64,000 nt of DNA from Clostridiales bacterium (GTDB lineage Bacteria > Bacillota > Clostridia > Oscillospirales > Oscillospiraceae): NCBI GenBank assembly GCA_022785125.1, contig JALFRA010000022.1, positions 1 to 64,000 of the forward strand, read 5' to 3'. Shown piece by piece: positions 14,974 through 23,457 of the stretch. The stretch's first letter is position 1. Every line of letters starts with the position of its first letter. The notes beneath the pieces were generated by a model. The model saw only the letters and a list, made by a program, of their open reading frames with translations. It was not told the origin of the DNA and searched no databases. A program made the translations under genes and the position numbers.

Positions 14974-15678
14974 ATGAGCAAGCGCATTTTGATCGTGGAG
15001 GATGAGAAGAACATTGTGGACATCCTCAGCTTCAACCTGACCCGCGAAGGCTACGAGACGCTGGAGGCCTACGACGGTCAGGCAGGACTCCAGTTGGCGC
15101 TGGAGCAGAATCCCGACCTGATCCTGCTGGACCTGATGCTGCCCAAAATGGACGGTTTCGACGTGTGCCGCAGCCTCCGCAAGGAGAACCGCTCCACCCC
15201 GGTCATCATGCTCACCGCCCGGGAGGAGGAGACCGATAAGGTGCTGGGCCTGGAGCTGGGCGCCGATGACTATATCACCAAACCCTTCTCCATGCGGGAA
15301 CTGCTGGCCCGGGTGAAGGCCAACATCCGCCGCAACGAGATGGTGGCCGGCGCTCCCGCCTCCGCCCCCTCCGGCAGCCGGATGGAGCTGGGCCGTATCT
15401 CCATCGATCCTGACCAGATGGTGGTCTGCAAGGATGGACGGCCCCTGGAGCTGACCCAGCGGGAGTACGAGCTGATCAAATTCCTGGCTGCCCAGCCCGG
15501 CAAGGTGTTCTCCCGGGAGGCGCTCATGGAGCACGTCTGGAACTATGAGGGCTATGTGGGTGATGTGCGGGCTGTGGACGTGGCCGTCCGCCGCCTCCGG
15601 GAAAAAGTGGAGGACGATCCGGCATCGCCTCAATTTGTGGTGACCCGGAGAGGACTGGGATACTATTTTAACGCTTAA
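14974..15678 (+). CDS. walR: WalR-type response regulator
   Basis: This 234-residue OmpR/PhoB-family regulator has a receiver domain (residues 1-120) with acidic pocket DE at 9-10, phospho-accepting Asp in LLDLMLPKMDG (about residue 53) and Lys in ITKPFS (about residue 102). A winged-helix DNA-binding domain follows (residues 140-232). The downstream kinase and yycH/yycI homologues identify the system as WalRK, which governs cell-wall metabolism in Bacillota. The last 21 codons are duplicated 240 bp downstream as part of an insertion. The present stop codon (TAA) comes from the inserted sequence, and the second copy would end in TGA. Confidence 0.88.
   Translation: MSKRILIVEDEKNIVDILSFNLTREGYETLEAYDGQAGLQLALEQNPDLILLDLMLPKMDGFDVCRSLRKENRSTPVIMLTAREEETDKVLGLELGADDYITKPFSMRELLARVKANIRRNEMVAGAPASAPSGSRMELGRISIDPDQMVVCKDGRPLELTQREYELIKFLAAQPGKVFSREALMEHVWNYEGYVGDVRAVDVAVRRLREKVEDDPASPQFVVTRRGLGYYFNA
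15612..15674 (+). repeat. 63-bp direct repeat, copy 1 (in walR)
   Basis: This is the 3' end of the walR coding region. It is identical over 63 bp to 15851-15913. Confidence 0.9.
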
Positions 15679-15850
15679 CCCTGCGCCAACTGTCCGGATC
15701 GTCCTCCACGGGACCCCGCACAGCGGGGCGGCGCCTGCGCCGTACAAGCGATTTGCCCAGCGGGCAAATCCTTGATGGCCGGGGAAATTCATTTTTCCCG
15801 GCCAGATGCAATGATCTCCAGGGCTCCCGGCGGCTCTGCCGCCGGGAATC
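15675..15850. repeat. Palindrome island B inserted after walR
   Basis: A 176-bp insert lies between the two 63-bp repeats. It contains five hairpins: stems 15714-15719/15723-15728, 15729-15733/15738-15742, 15750-15758/15762-15770, 15777-15783/15797-15803 and 15825-15834/15838-15847. An 11-bp outer stem pairs 15694-15704 with 15851-15861. Bases 15694-15709 are also an exact inverted copy of walR bases 15607-15622. No ORF is supported. It forms part of the walR-walK intergenic mRNA. Confidence 0.85.
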
Positions 15851-15913
15851 GGACGATCCGGCATCGCCTCAATTTGTGGTGACCCGGAGAGGACTGGGAT
15901 ACTATTTTAACGC
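15851..15913 (+). repeat. 63-bp direct repeat, copy 2
   Basis: It is identical to the end of walR at 15612-15674 and then continues with TGA in frame, which probably preserves the original end of the gene before the insertion. Confidence 0.9.
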
Positions 15914-15992
15914 CTGATGCTTCTTCGGCGGGCCGGGGCAGCGGTCCCTGCCCGCCTGATTTTATTCTGACAAGAGAGGAGTGGTCCACAGT

Positions 15993-17783
15993 ATGTTCCG
16001 CAGCCTGCACATGAAGCTCATGCTCATCATGACGCTGCTCATCATTCTGCTGATGACCGTTGTGGGCGCATTCCTCATCAACTCTGTGGCCAATTTTTAC
16101 ACCCAGGACTTTTACACCCAGATGTCCCAGGCCTTTGCCGACGAGGTATTCTGGGCCGACCTGAACACCCCCACCCCCGGCGAGCAGGACGGCGCGGCCA
16201 GCATTGCCGAGATCCTCAACGCCTATAACGGTACTCTGGGCGTGGACAACCGCAGCCGGAAATACTATGTGCTGGACGGTAAAGACGGCCACTGGCTGGC
16301 GGGCTCTGACGAACAGGACGCCGACCAGCCTCTGGATATGGATTCCCGCAACCTGATGCGGGTGCTGGCCGGAGAGGAACAGAGCGACGACAGCACTCCT
16401 TCCGCCTCCTACATGGATGTGGCGGTGGCCGTCCAGCGGGGAGACCAGCGCTATATCATCTATGTCCGGGATGATGGCACCAATGCCGCCGCCCTGAACA
16501 GCGAACTCATCACCCTCATCGTGGAGGCCCTGGTCTTTGGTCTGGTGATCTCAGTCCTGCTCTCCTTCCTGCTGTCCAAAACCCTCATCACCCCCATTGA
16601 GCGGCTTACCGAGGGCGCGGAACGGGTGGCCGACGGCGATTTCTCCCAGAAGCTGGAGGTGGCCTCTAGGGACGAGATCGGCATCCTCACCGGCACCTTC
16701 AACGACATGGCGCAGCAGCTCCACCATACGCTGGAAGAGGTGGAGAACGAGCGCAACAAGCTGGGTACTCTGTTTCTCCACATGACCGACGGCGTGGTGG
16801 CCTTTGCCCGGGACGGCGCGGTGATCCAGTCCAACCCCGCCGCTGAGGAGCTGCTGGGGACGGCCATCCCCATTGGCGGCAGCGTCAACTATGATACCCT
16901 GTTCTCCGACATTGCCCCCCTCCAGGGGGTGCTGGCAGTCCAATCCCCCGGCTATCTGGACGGAAAGCGCACTGTAGGCGGCAAAAGCCTGGAGCTGCTG
17001 CTCACCCCCTTTGACCAGGAGCGGCTGGGCGGCGTGCTGGTGGTGATCCATGACGTCACCGAGCAGCACAAGACCGAGGAGATGCGCCGGGAGTTCGTGG
17101 CCAATGTGTCCCACGAGCTGCGCACCCCCCTGACCAACATCCGCTCTTACGCTGAAACTCTGGTGGATAATGCCGGGGAGCTGCCTGCCAACACAGAGAA
17201 AAACTTCCTGGGGGTCATTCTCAACGAGTCTGACCGGATGACCCACATCGTGCAGGACCTACTCACCCTCTCCCGGTTCGACTCCGGCCGGTCGGAGCTG
17301 AAGCTGGCCCCCTTCCCCTTTGGTCAGGCGGTACAGGACGTGTATAATGCCATCCTGATGGAGGCCCAGCGCCACGGCCATCAGGTGGAGCTGAAGCTCC
17401 CCCCCACCCTGCCCGATATCGTGGGCGACCGGGAACGCATCCTTCAGGTCATGATGAACATCGTCTCCAACTCCATCAAATACACCCCCGACGGCGGCCA
17501 CATCCGCATCTCCGCCGGCCAGTGGCCGGGCAAGGTGTGGATGGAGGTGGCCGACAACGGCATCGGCATTCCCGAAGCTGACCGGGGCCGCATCTTTGAA
17601 CGTTTCTATCGGGTGGACAAGGCCCGCTCCCGGGAGTCCGGAGGCACCGGACTGGGCCTCTCCATCGCCAAGGAGATCATCGACCGGCATGAGGGCACCA
17701 TCGAACTGCTGGACCGGCCCGGTCCCGGCCTGACGGTGCGCGTCACCCTGCTGACGGAGGGCCCCCGCCATGGAAAGGAATAA
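15993..17783 (+). CDS. walK: WalK-type sensor histidine kinase
   Basis: The 596-residue membrane kinase has a transmembrane helix (about residues 8-30), an extracytoplasmic domain of about 150 residues, and a second helix (about 175-200). Then come HAMP (200-255), PAS (about 265-365), HisKA with the phospho-histidine in FVANVSHELRTPLTN, and HATPase_c with N box (VSNSIKYTP), DNGIGI and GTGLGLS. This PAS-containing order is that of WalK. The ATG at 15993 has GAGAGGAG upstream. An in-frame GTG at 15981 abuts the ribosome site and is less likely. It overlaps yycH by 14 nt. Confidence 0.88.
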   Translation: MFRSLHMKLMLIMTLLIILLMTVVGAFLINSVANFYTQDFYTQMSQAFADEVFWADLNTPTPGEQDGAASIAEILNAYNGTLGVDNRSRKYYVLDGKDGHWLAGSDEQDADQPLDMDSRNLMRVLAGEEQSDDSTPSASYMDVAVAVQRGDQRYIIYVRDDGTNAAALNSELITLIVEALVFGLVISVLLSFLLSKTLITPIERLTEGAERVADGDFSQKLEVASRDEIGILTGTFNDMAQQLHHTLEEVENERNKLGTLFLHMTDGVVAFARDGAVIQSNPAAEELLGTAIPIGGSVNYDTLFSDIAPLQGVLAVQSPGYLDGKRTVGGKSLELLLTPFDQERLGGVLVVIHDVTEQHKTEEMRREFVANVSHELRTPLTNIRSYAETLVDNAGELPANTEKNFLGVILNESDRMTHIVQDLLTLSRFDSGRSELKLAPFPFGQAVQDVYNAILMEAQRHGHQVELKLPPTLPDIVGDRERILQVMMNIVSNSIKYTPDGGHIRISAGQWPGKVWMEVADNGIGIPEADRGRIFERFYRVDKARSRESGGTGLGLSIAKEIIDRHEGTIELLDRPGPGLTVRVTLLTEGPRHGKE

Positions 17784-19113
17784 GCCGAGACGCCGCAGGA
17801 ACCGGGGCCTGGAGCGGCTCAAGACCCTGCTCATCGCGCTGCTCACCCTGTCCGCCCTCTACCTCACTGGGCTGACCCTGGTGCAGAACCGGGCGGCCTC
17901 CGGCTCCCAGGGGTTGCTGGGCAGCCTGGTCTCCCTCTTCCACCCTCAGAGCACTGTGGAGACCTCCGATCCCGGCAGCGCCGTGCAGCTGACCGCCGCC
18001 GCCCGACCGGTCCGCATCGCGGTGTGCGATGGAGTCAACCGCTACGCCGTCCAGTACAACACCACCCAGACCGACAAACTGTACGACAGCGTGGGTATCC
18101 TGTTGGGCGAGGCGCTGTCCAGCGCAGAATCACCCACGGTCGTCACCGAGCAGATATGGCAGGCAGCTTTGGGCTCCCCCGGCGTCTGGTTCGATTTTCT
18201 GGGCAAGATCCCGCTGGAAACCCTCAGTGCCTGGACCGGAGAAGGGCGCATCAATGCCGCACTCACCGGCTCCGCCCGGCGAATCGCCGTGGCCCTGGCA
18301 GACGACGGTGTGCGGCTGTACTATCATAATGAAAACGACGGCCTGTACTATACCTGCAAAACCGCGGTGACCTACCAGGGCCACATGGACGAACTCATTG
18401 CCGGTTACGGGGGCAACGGCGTCCCCTTTGCCTTTGAGTTGGGCACGGACAGCGGCTACGCCGGGCTGGACCCCTATGTGCTCATCTCCGCGTCCGCCCC
18501 CACCCCTGCCGTCTACCGCTCCTCCAATCCCCTGGCCAACCTGGATGAAAACCTGATCAACAGCTTGCAGCAGGCCCTCTCTTTTCAGACCTCCTACTAC
18601 GCCATTCCTAACGGCATCCGTATCCGGGAGGGGCAGGAGACTCTGGAGATCAGCAGTACCGGCACCGTCTCCTATACCACGGCCGAAGGCACCGCCTCCC
18701 GCTATCCGGTAGGAAATGAATTCGGCTATGACATTACGGAGGTAGTGGAAACCACCCGGCGGATGGCCGCCGATACGGTGGGCCGCTACTGCGGCGCCGC
18801 ACGCATCTATCTGATGGAGGTAGTTGAGACCGAAGATGGGCTGTCCGTCCGGTATGGTTACAGCCTGAACGGCACAGAGGTCAGTCTGTCCGGCGGTGAC
18901 AGCGCCGCACTTTTTACCATTCAGGACGGTCAGATCGCCTCCTTTACGCTTCGGTTCCGGCGGTATGAAGATACAGGTCAGACCAGCCTGATTTTAAACG
19001 AACAGATGGCTGCCGCGGCTTTGGAGGCCCTGGACCCGGAGGGCCGGGAGCTGGTCCTGTGCTACAGTGACAGTGGTGGCGAAACCGTCCAGGCCGGCTG
19101 GGTCGCAAAATAG
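17770..19113 (+). CDS. yycH: YycH-like WalK accessory protein
   Basis: This 447-residue protein has a basic cytoplasmic tail, one membrane helix (about residues 18-40) and a large external domain, as in YycH, which modulates WalK activity in Bacillota. The position directly after walK and before yycI supports the assignment more than sequence alone. The start overlaps the end of walK by 14 nt, so translation is coupled. Confidence 0.75.
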   Translation: MERNKPRRRRNRGLERLKTLLIALLTLSALYLTGLTLVQNRAASGSQGLLGSLVSLFHPQSTVETSDPGSAVQLTAAARPVRIAVCDGVNRYAVQYNTTQTDKLYDSVGILLGEALSSAESPTVVTEQIWQAALGSPGVWFDFLGKIPLETLSAWTGEGRINAALTGSARRIAVALADDGVRLYYHNENDGLYYTCKTAVTYQGHMDELIAGYGGNGVPFAFELGTDSGYAGLDPYVLISASAPTPAVYRSSNPLANLDENLINSLQQALSFQTSYYAIPNGIRIREGQETLEISSTGTVSYTTAEGTASRYPVGNEFGYDITEVVETTRRMAADTVGRYCGAARIYLMEVVETEDGLSVRYGYSLNGTEVSLSGGDSAALFTIQDGQIASFTLRFRRYEDTGQTSLILNEQMAAAALEALDPEGRELVLCYSDSGGETVQAGWVAK

Positions 19114-19152
19114 CCCCAGCCGCCATTCTCCGGACATGAGAGCGAGGTTCCT

Positions 19153-19980
19153 ATGGAGTGGTCTAAACTAAAAAATGTGATGCTGCTGATGCTGCTGTGC
19201 GTCAATATCATCCTGCTCCTGCTGGTAGGAAGTCAGGCCAGCCAGGACAAACGCTATCAGGCGGAGACCAAGCAGGCCGCCCAGGCTGTTCTGGAGCAGG
19301 GCGGTATTGACTTTACCCTGGATAAATTCCCCACCGATTTGGCTTTGCCGGTGACCACCGTCACCCGTGACCGGACCGGCGAGGCCAATATGGCCGCCGC
19401 TCTGTTGGGGGAGGTCACCCTGGAGGGGGAAAGCGAGGTGCGTCCCCGCTACTCCGGCCCCGGTGGTACCGCAGAATTTTCCATGAACGGCAGCTTTACC
19501 ATCACCCTCACCCCCGGGATCTGGAGCCTTGGGGAGGGGCAGGACTACGAGACATCCGGTCAGGCCTGCCTGGAGGCCATGGGCTTTACCGGCACCCTGT
19601 CCGACACAGAGCAGACCGGCACCCAAACCGTGCTGACCTACTGCCAAAGCTGGGAGGGTTCCCCCCTCTTTTCCTGCACCATCCGCCTCCACTGGCAGGG
19701 AAACGACCTGATCCAGGTGGAGGGACAGCGGCTGGACGGCAGCACTTCCGCTTCGGTCACCAAGTCCCTCCTCTCCACCCCCACCATTCTGGTCCGTTTT
19801 CTGGCCGGGATCAATGAGGGAGGCTATGTGTGCAGCCGCATCGACGCTATGGATGGTGGCTACCTGCTCTCCAGCAACACCACCCGGCAGGTCCAGCTGA
19901 CCCCGGTATGGCGGTTTGTCACCGACACCGGTACCTACTACGTCAACGCGGTCACCGGTGAATTTTCACCTCTGGGATAA
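19153..19980 (+). CDS. yycI: YycI-like WalK accessory protein
   Basis: The 275-residue membrane-anchored protein starts MEWSKLKNVMLLMLLCVNII, with one N-terminal helix (residues 8-28) and an external domain, the YycI pattern (family members begin with a similar W-x-K-x-K motif). It follows yycH by 39 bp in the walRK operon and probably acts with YycH on WalK. A terminator shared with the convergent hpf gene follows. No yycJ or htrA homologue comes next, unlike in Bacillus. Confidence 0.75.
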   Translation: MEWSKLKNVMLLMLLCVNIILLLLVGSQASQDKRYQAETKQAAQAVLEQGGIDFTLDKFPTDLALPVTTVTRDRTGEANMAAALLGEVTLEGESEVRPRYSGPGGTAEFSMNGSFTITLTPGIWSLGEGQDYETSGQACLEAMGFTGTLSDTEQTGTQTVLTYCQSWEGSPLFSCTIRLHWQGNDLIQVEGQRLDGSTSASVTKSLLSTPTILVRFLAGINEGGYVCSRIDAMDGGYLLSSNTTRQVQLTPVWRFVTDTGTYYVNAVTGEFSPLG

Positions 19981-19982
19981 TC

Positions 19983-20014
19983 AAAAAGGGAGCGGCTTAC
20001 GCCGCTCCCTTTTT
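19983..20014. terminator. Bidirectional terminator between yycI and hpf
   Basis: GGGAGCGGC-TTAC-GCCGCTCCC is a perfect 9-bp stem with A5 before and T5 after, so it serves both convergent genes. Confidence 0.88.
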
Positions 20015-20027
20015 CATGTCTGAATGA

Positions 20028-20573
20028 TTATTCCTCGTCCACGATGAGGCCGTAGCCGCCGTCATTGCGCTTATAGACCACGGCAAAGCGCCCGCCCTGA
20101 TCCACGTCCTTGAAGGCGAAGAAGGTGTGGTCCACCAGATTCATCTGGAGCACCGCCTCGTCCACCGTCATGGGCTTGATGGGGAAGCGCTTGGTGCGGA
20201 CGATCTTGAACTCCTCCTCATCACTCTCGGGGGCGAAGGAGGAGATCTCCTCGGCGTCCACACTGCGGGAGAATGCGTCCTGACGCAGGCGCTTCTCCAG
20301 GCGGCTCTTATTTTTACGCAGCTGGCGCTCCACGGAGGAGACCGCCGCGTCGATGGTGGCAAACATATCGGAGGTGCTCTCGGCTACACGGATAATGGTA
20401 CCGCCGGAGCGGATGGTCAGCTCCACGTTATTGCGGTCCTTCTCCACGCTGAAGACGATGGCGGCCTCCGTATCCGCCTTAAAGTAACGGTCTAACTTGC
20501 CCACCTTTTTCTCGGCATAGGCATGGACCTTGTTGGGCAGATTGATCTTCTTGTCAGTAAACACGAACTTCAT
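20028..20573 (-). CDS. hpf: Ribosome hibernation promoting factor, long form
   Basis: This 181-residue protein binds ribosomes and promotes inactive 100S dimers in slow growth. The N-terminal HPF/RaiA domain (residues 1-100, KFVFTDKKINLPNKVHAYAEKKV...) is joined by a charged linker to the C-terminal dimerisation domain (about residues 125-181, VRTKRFPIKPMTVDEAVLQMNLVDHTFF). This makes it the long form typical of Gram-positives. The ATG at 20573 has AAGGAG nine bases upstream. A strong promoter lies at 20641-20669. Confidence 0.93.
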   Translation of the reverse strand: MKFVFTDKKINLPNKVHAYAEKKVGKLDRYFKADTEAAIVFSVEKDRNNVELTIRSGGTIIRVAESTSDMFATIDAAVSSVERQLRKNKSRLEKRLRQDAFSRSVDAEEISSFAPESDEEEFKIVRTKRFPIKPMTVDEAVLQMNLVDHTFFAFKDVDQGGRFAVVYKRNDGGYGLIVDEE

Positions 20574-20640
20574 CGTTTTCAACTCCTTCCACCCTCCGAG
20601 GAGGGATTGGGTCGCCGGTCAGGACCGGTTCCCTGCTTTG

Positions 20641-20669
20641 ATTATACCACGTCGTACGCAGATTGTCAC
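20641..20669 (-). promoter_or_regulatory. hpf promoter
   Basis: On the minus strand GTGACA (20664-20669) and TATAAT (20641-20646) are 17 bp apart, upstream of hpf. Confidence 0.7.
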
Positions 20670-20672
20670 AAC

Positions 20673-21092
20673 TTATTTCAAAAATTTTTGTGAATTTTGC
20701 CCATCACATTCCGGACCCTCCGGGTGGGAACACACACCGCAGCCACAGCGGCCTCCGCCGCAGTCCCGCCGCGCACAGTTTCGGCCCGGACAGACCTCCC
20801 CCTGTGGACACAGGGCATAATCGCCGCCGGTAATGGTCAGCCGCCGCCCCTCCACCAGGGCCAGAGCCAGCTTCTTGCGGGCCGTATCGTACACCTGCTG
20901 CACCGTGGAGCGGGCCACTCCCATCTGGGCGGCGCACTCCTCCTGGGTACAGCCCAGCAGATCCATCAGGCGGATGGCCTCATATTCCTCCACCGCCATC
21001 TCCACCGTCCCGTCCCCGCCCCCTGTCAGCGGTCCAAAGGTGTCGTGCCGGGGCAGGGCACAGATGCGGCGGCATTTCTTCGGTCTAGCCAT
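20673..21092 (-). CDS. DUF134 (UPF0251) family DNA-binding protein
   Basis: This 139-residue protein begins MARPKKCRRI and carries a sigma-70 region 4-like helix-turn-helix (VEEYEAIRLMDLLGCTQEECAAQMGVARSTVQQVYDTA), the signature of DUF134. The C-terminal third is rich in Cys and Gly (about ten cysteines, CxxxxxCxxxxC spacing), suggesting a bound metal or Fe-S cluster. A regulatory role in metal or redox response is plausible, but the targets are unknown. It lies upstream of hpf and downstream of the hemL terminator. Confidence 0.85.
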   Translation of the reverse strand: MARPKKCRRICALPRHDTFGPLTGGGDGTVEMAVEEYEAIRLMDLLGCTQEECAAQMGVARSTVQQVYDTARKKLALALVEGRRLTITGGDYALCPQGEVCPGRNCARRDCGGGRCGCGVCSHPEGPECDGQNSQKFLK

Positions 21093-21154
21093 GGGCGCTC
21101 CCTCCTGTTCCTGCTCTCAGTGTAGCAGATTCCCGGTATATGTCAAGAACTCAC

Positions 21155-21188
21155 AAAAAACAAAGCCGCTGCCTTCGGCAGCGGCTTT
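21155..21188 (-). terminator. Terminator of the hem-cbi block
   Basis: A 12-bp stem (21162-21173 with 21177-21188) is followed by six T on the minus strand, just after the hemL stop. It ends the long unidirectional cluster. Confidence 0.88.
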
Positions 21189-21192
21189 GTGG

Positions 21193-22473
21193 TTACAGTG
21201 CGGCGAATACTTCTTCCGCAGCGGCCAGAGTGGCCTGGAGTTCCTCCTCCCCATGGGCGGCGGAGACAAACATAGCCTCGAACTGGGCGGGGGCCAGAGC
21301 CACGCCCCGCTCCAGCATCCCCTGGAAGTACCGGGCGTACTTGCCCACGTCGCTGCCCTTGGCGTCTACGAAGGTGGACACGGCGGTGGGAGTGAAGAAG
21401 GGGGCCAGCAGGGAGCCGATCTGATTGACCACCACCGGCGCACCGGTCTTGGCGATGGTTTCCCGCAGGCCTGCCGCCAGCTTCTCGCCCTTGGCGGCGA
21501 TGTGGGTATAGACCTCCGGGTGGTCCTTCAGGTAGTTCAACTGGGCCAGACCGGCAGCCATGGCTACCGGGTTGCCGCTGAGGGTGCCCGCCTGGTACAC
21601 CGGACCGCAGGGAGCTACCTGCTCCATAAGGGCACGGCTGCCGCAGTAGGCGCCCACCGGCATACCGCCGCCGATGATCTTGCCGAAGGTAATGAGGTCG
21701 GCCTTCACGCCGAAATACTCCTGGGCGCCGCCCAGGGCCAGCCGGAAGCCGGTGATAACCTCGTCAAAGATCAAGAGGGCTCCGCTCTTGTCGCACAGGG
21801 CCCGCAGCCCCTCCAGAAAGCCGGAAGCAGGATTGACCACACCCATGTTGGCGGCCACCGGCTCCACGATGATGCAGGCGATCTGGCCGGGGTAAGCGTC
21901 CAGCAGGGCCTCCACGGAGGAGAGGTCATTGAACTGGGCGGTGAGGGTGTGCTTTACGATGTCCTCGGGCACGCCGGCGGAGGAGGGATGGCCTCCCGCC
22001 AGGGCGGAGGAGCCGGCGTTCACCAGCAGGCAGTCGGAGTGGCCGTGGTAACAGCCCTCAAACTTGATGATCTTGTCCCGGCCGGTGGCGCCACGGGCCA
22101 GCCGGACGGCAGACATGACCGCCTCAGTGCCCGAGTTGACCATGCGCACCATCTCAATGTTGGGCACCAGGTCGATCATCAACTGGGCGATCTCCACCTC
22201 CCGGCGGGTGGGAGCGCCGAAGGACAGTCCGTCCTTCACGGCCTTCTCCACCGCCTCCCGGATCACCGGGTGGTTATGGCCCAGGATCATGGGGCCCCAG
22301 GAGCACACATAGTCGATATACTTCCGGCCGTCCTCGTCCCAGATGAAAGGGCCGTCGGCACGGGTAATGAAGCGGGGGGCCATACCCACCGCCCGGTAAG
22401 CGCGCACCGGGGAGTTGACTCCGCCGGGCAGGACCTTGACCGCCTGCTCAAACAGTTCTTCCGAGCGTCCCAT
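21193..22473 (-). CDS. hemL: Glutamate-1-semialdehyde 2,1-aminomutase
   Basis: This PLP enzyme of about 426 residues forms 5-aminolevulinate from glutamate-1-semialdehyde, the product of HemA encoded 3 kb upstream. Family motifs include [16 protein letters not shown] at the N-terminus, FVNSGTEA-like [28 protein letters not shown], and the PLP lysine in [18 protein letters not shown]. The ATG at 22473 overlaps the hemB stop (TGATG). It is the last gene of the block, and its location shows that the cluster makes its own tetrapyrrole precursor. Confidence 0.95.
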   Translation of the reverse strand: MGRSEELFEQAVKVLPGGVNSPVRAYRAVGMAPRFITRADGPFIWDEDGRKYIDYVCSWGPMILGHNHPVIREAVEKAVKDGLSFGAPTRREVEIAQLMIDLVPNIEMVRMVNSGTEAVMSAVRLARGATGRDKIIKFEGCYHGHSDCLLVNAGSSALAGGHPSSAGVPEDIVKHTLTAQFNDLSSVEALLDAYPGQIACIIVEPVAANMGVVNPASGFLEGLRALCDKSGALLIFDEVITGFRLALGGAQEYFGVKADLITFGKIIGGGMPVGAYCGSRALMEQVAPCGPVYQAGTLSGNPVAMAAGLAQLNYLKDHPEVYTHIAAKGEKLAAGLRETIAKTGAPVVVNQIGSLLAPFFTPTAVSTFVDAKGSDVGKYARYFQGMLERGVALAPAQFEAMFVSAAHGEEELQATLAAAEEVFAAL

Positions 22474-23456
22474 CAGCCGATGTCCCCCTTCTGGATGGCC
22501 TGAGCCAGTTCTTTGGCGTAGTAGGTAATGAGCATATTGGCTCCCGCCCGGAACACGGACAGGGCGGACTCGCACATGATGCGGTACTCATCGATAAGGC
22601 CGGCAGCGGCGGCAGCCTTGATCATGGCGTACTCACCGGACACGGAGTAGGCGCACATGGGCAGGTCGTAGGCGTCGGAGCACTCCCGGATCACATCCAG
22701 GTAGCTGAGGGCGGGCTTGACCATGATGATGTCGGCTCCCTCCTCAATGTCCAGAGCGCACTCCTTCAGGGCCTCCTTCCGGTTGTGGGGGTCCATCTGG
22801 TAGCCCTTCCGGTCCCCAAAGGAGGGAGCGGAGCCTGCCGCCGAGCGGAAGGGTCCGTAGAAGGCGGAGGCGTACTTGGCGGAGTAGGCCATAATGGGGG
22901 TGGAGGTGTAGCCGTGCTCGTCCAGGATGGCCCGGATGGCGGCCACCCGGCCGTCCATCATGTCGGAGGGAGCCACCATGTCGGCCCCGGCCTGCACATG
23001 GCTGAGGGCAGTCTTGGCCAGTACCTCCAGGGTCTGGTCGTTGTCCACCTCATGGCCGCAGAGGATGCCGCAGTGGCCGTGGTCGGTGTACTCGCACATA
23101 CACACGTCGGTGATGACATAGAAGTCGGGATACTCCCGCTTGATGGCCCGGATAGCCTCCTGGACCACGCCGTGCTCATCCCAGGCGGAGGAGCCGATGG
23201 CGTCTTTATGGGCGGGCAGGCCGAAGAGGATGCAGTGATTCACCCCGGCCTCCAGGCACTCCTCCACCGCCTGGCACACACTGTCGATGCCATAGTGATT
23301 CTGGCCGGGCAGGGCCTCAATGGGCCGCACCCCCTGGAGGGTCTCGTCCACAAAGATGGGATAGATCAGGCTGTCGGGGGACATCCGGGTCTCCCGGCAC
23401 AGGCGGCGCACCGCGTCGTTGCCCCGCAGGCGGCGGGGCCGTTGGATCAGTTCCAT
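22473..23456 (-). CDS. hemB: Porphobilinogen synthase
   Basis: The 327-residue enzyme condenses two 5-aminolevulinates to porphobilinogen. The active-site lysines lie in [16 protein letters not shown] (about residue 195) and [13 protein letters not shown] (about residue 248). The metal motif is [14 protein letters not shown] (about residues 117-130), with three cysteines, so this is the zinc-dependent type. The start at 23456 is one base after the cobA-hemD stop. Confidence 0.95.
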   Translation of the reverse strand: MELIQRPRRLRGNDAVRRLCRETRMSPDSLIYPIFVDETLQGVRPIEALPGQNHYGIDSVCQAVEECLEAGVNHCILFGLPAHKDAIGSSAWDEHGVVQEAIRAIKREYPDFYVITDVCMCEYTDHGHCGILCGHEVDNDQTLEVLAKTALSHVQAGADMVAPSDMMDGRVAAIRAILDEHGYTSTPIMAYSAKYASAFYGPFRSAAGSAPSFGDRKGYQMDPHNRKEALKECALDIEEGADIIMVKPALSYLDVIRECSDAYDLPMCAYSVSGEYAMIKAAAAAGLIDEYRIMCESALSVFRAGANMLITYYAKELAQAIQKGDIG

Positions 23457-23457
23457 A

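Noticed and set aside
15675..15850. Island B considered as an ordinary walR terminator
   Set aside because: None of the five hairpins is followed by a proper T-run, and walK, yycH and yycI downstream are expected to share the transcript.
14266..15864. Minus-strand extension of the MecA-like frame across the Nudix and walR genes
   Set aside because: Only the last 164 codons look like a protein and have a ribosome site; the rest is antisense to two well-supported genes.
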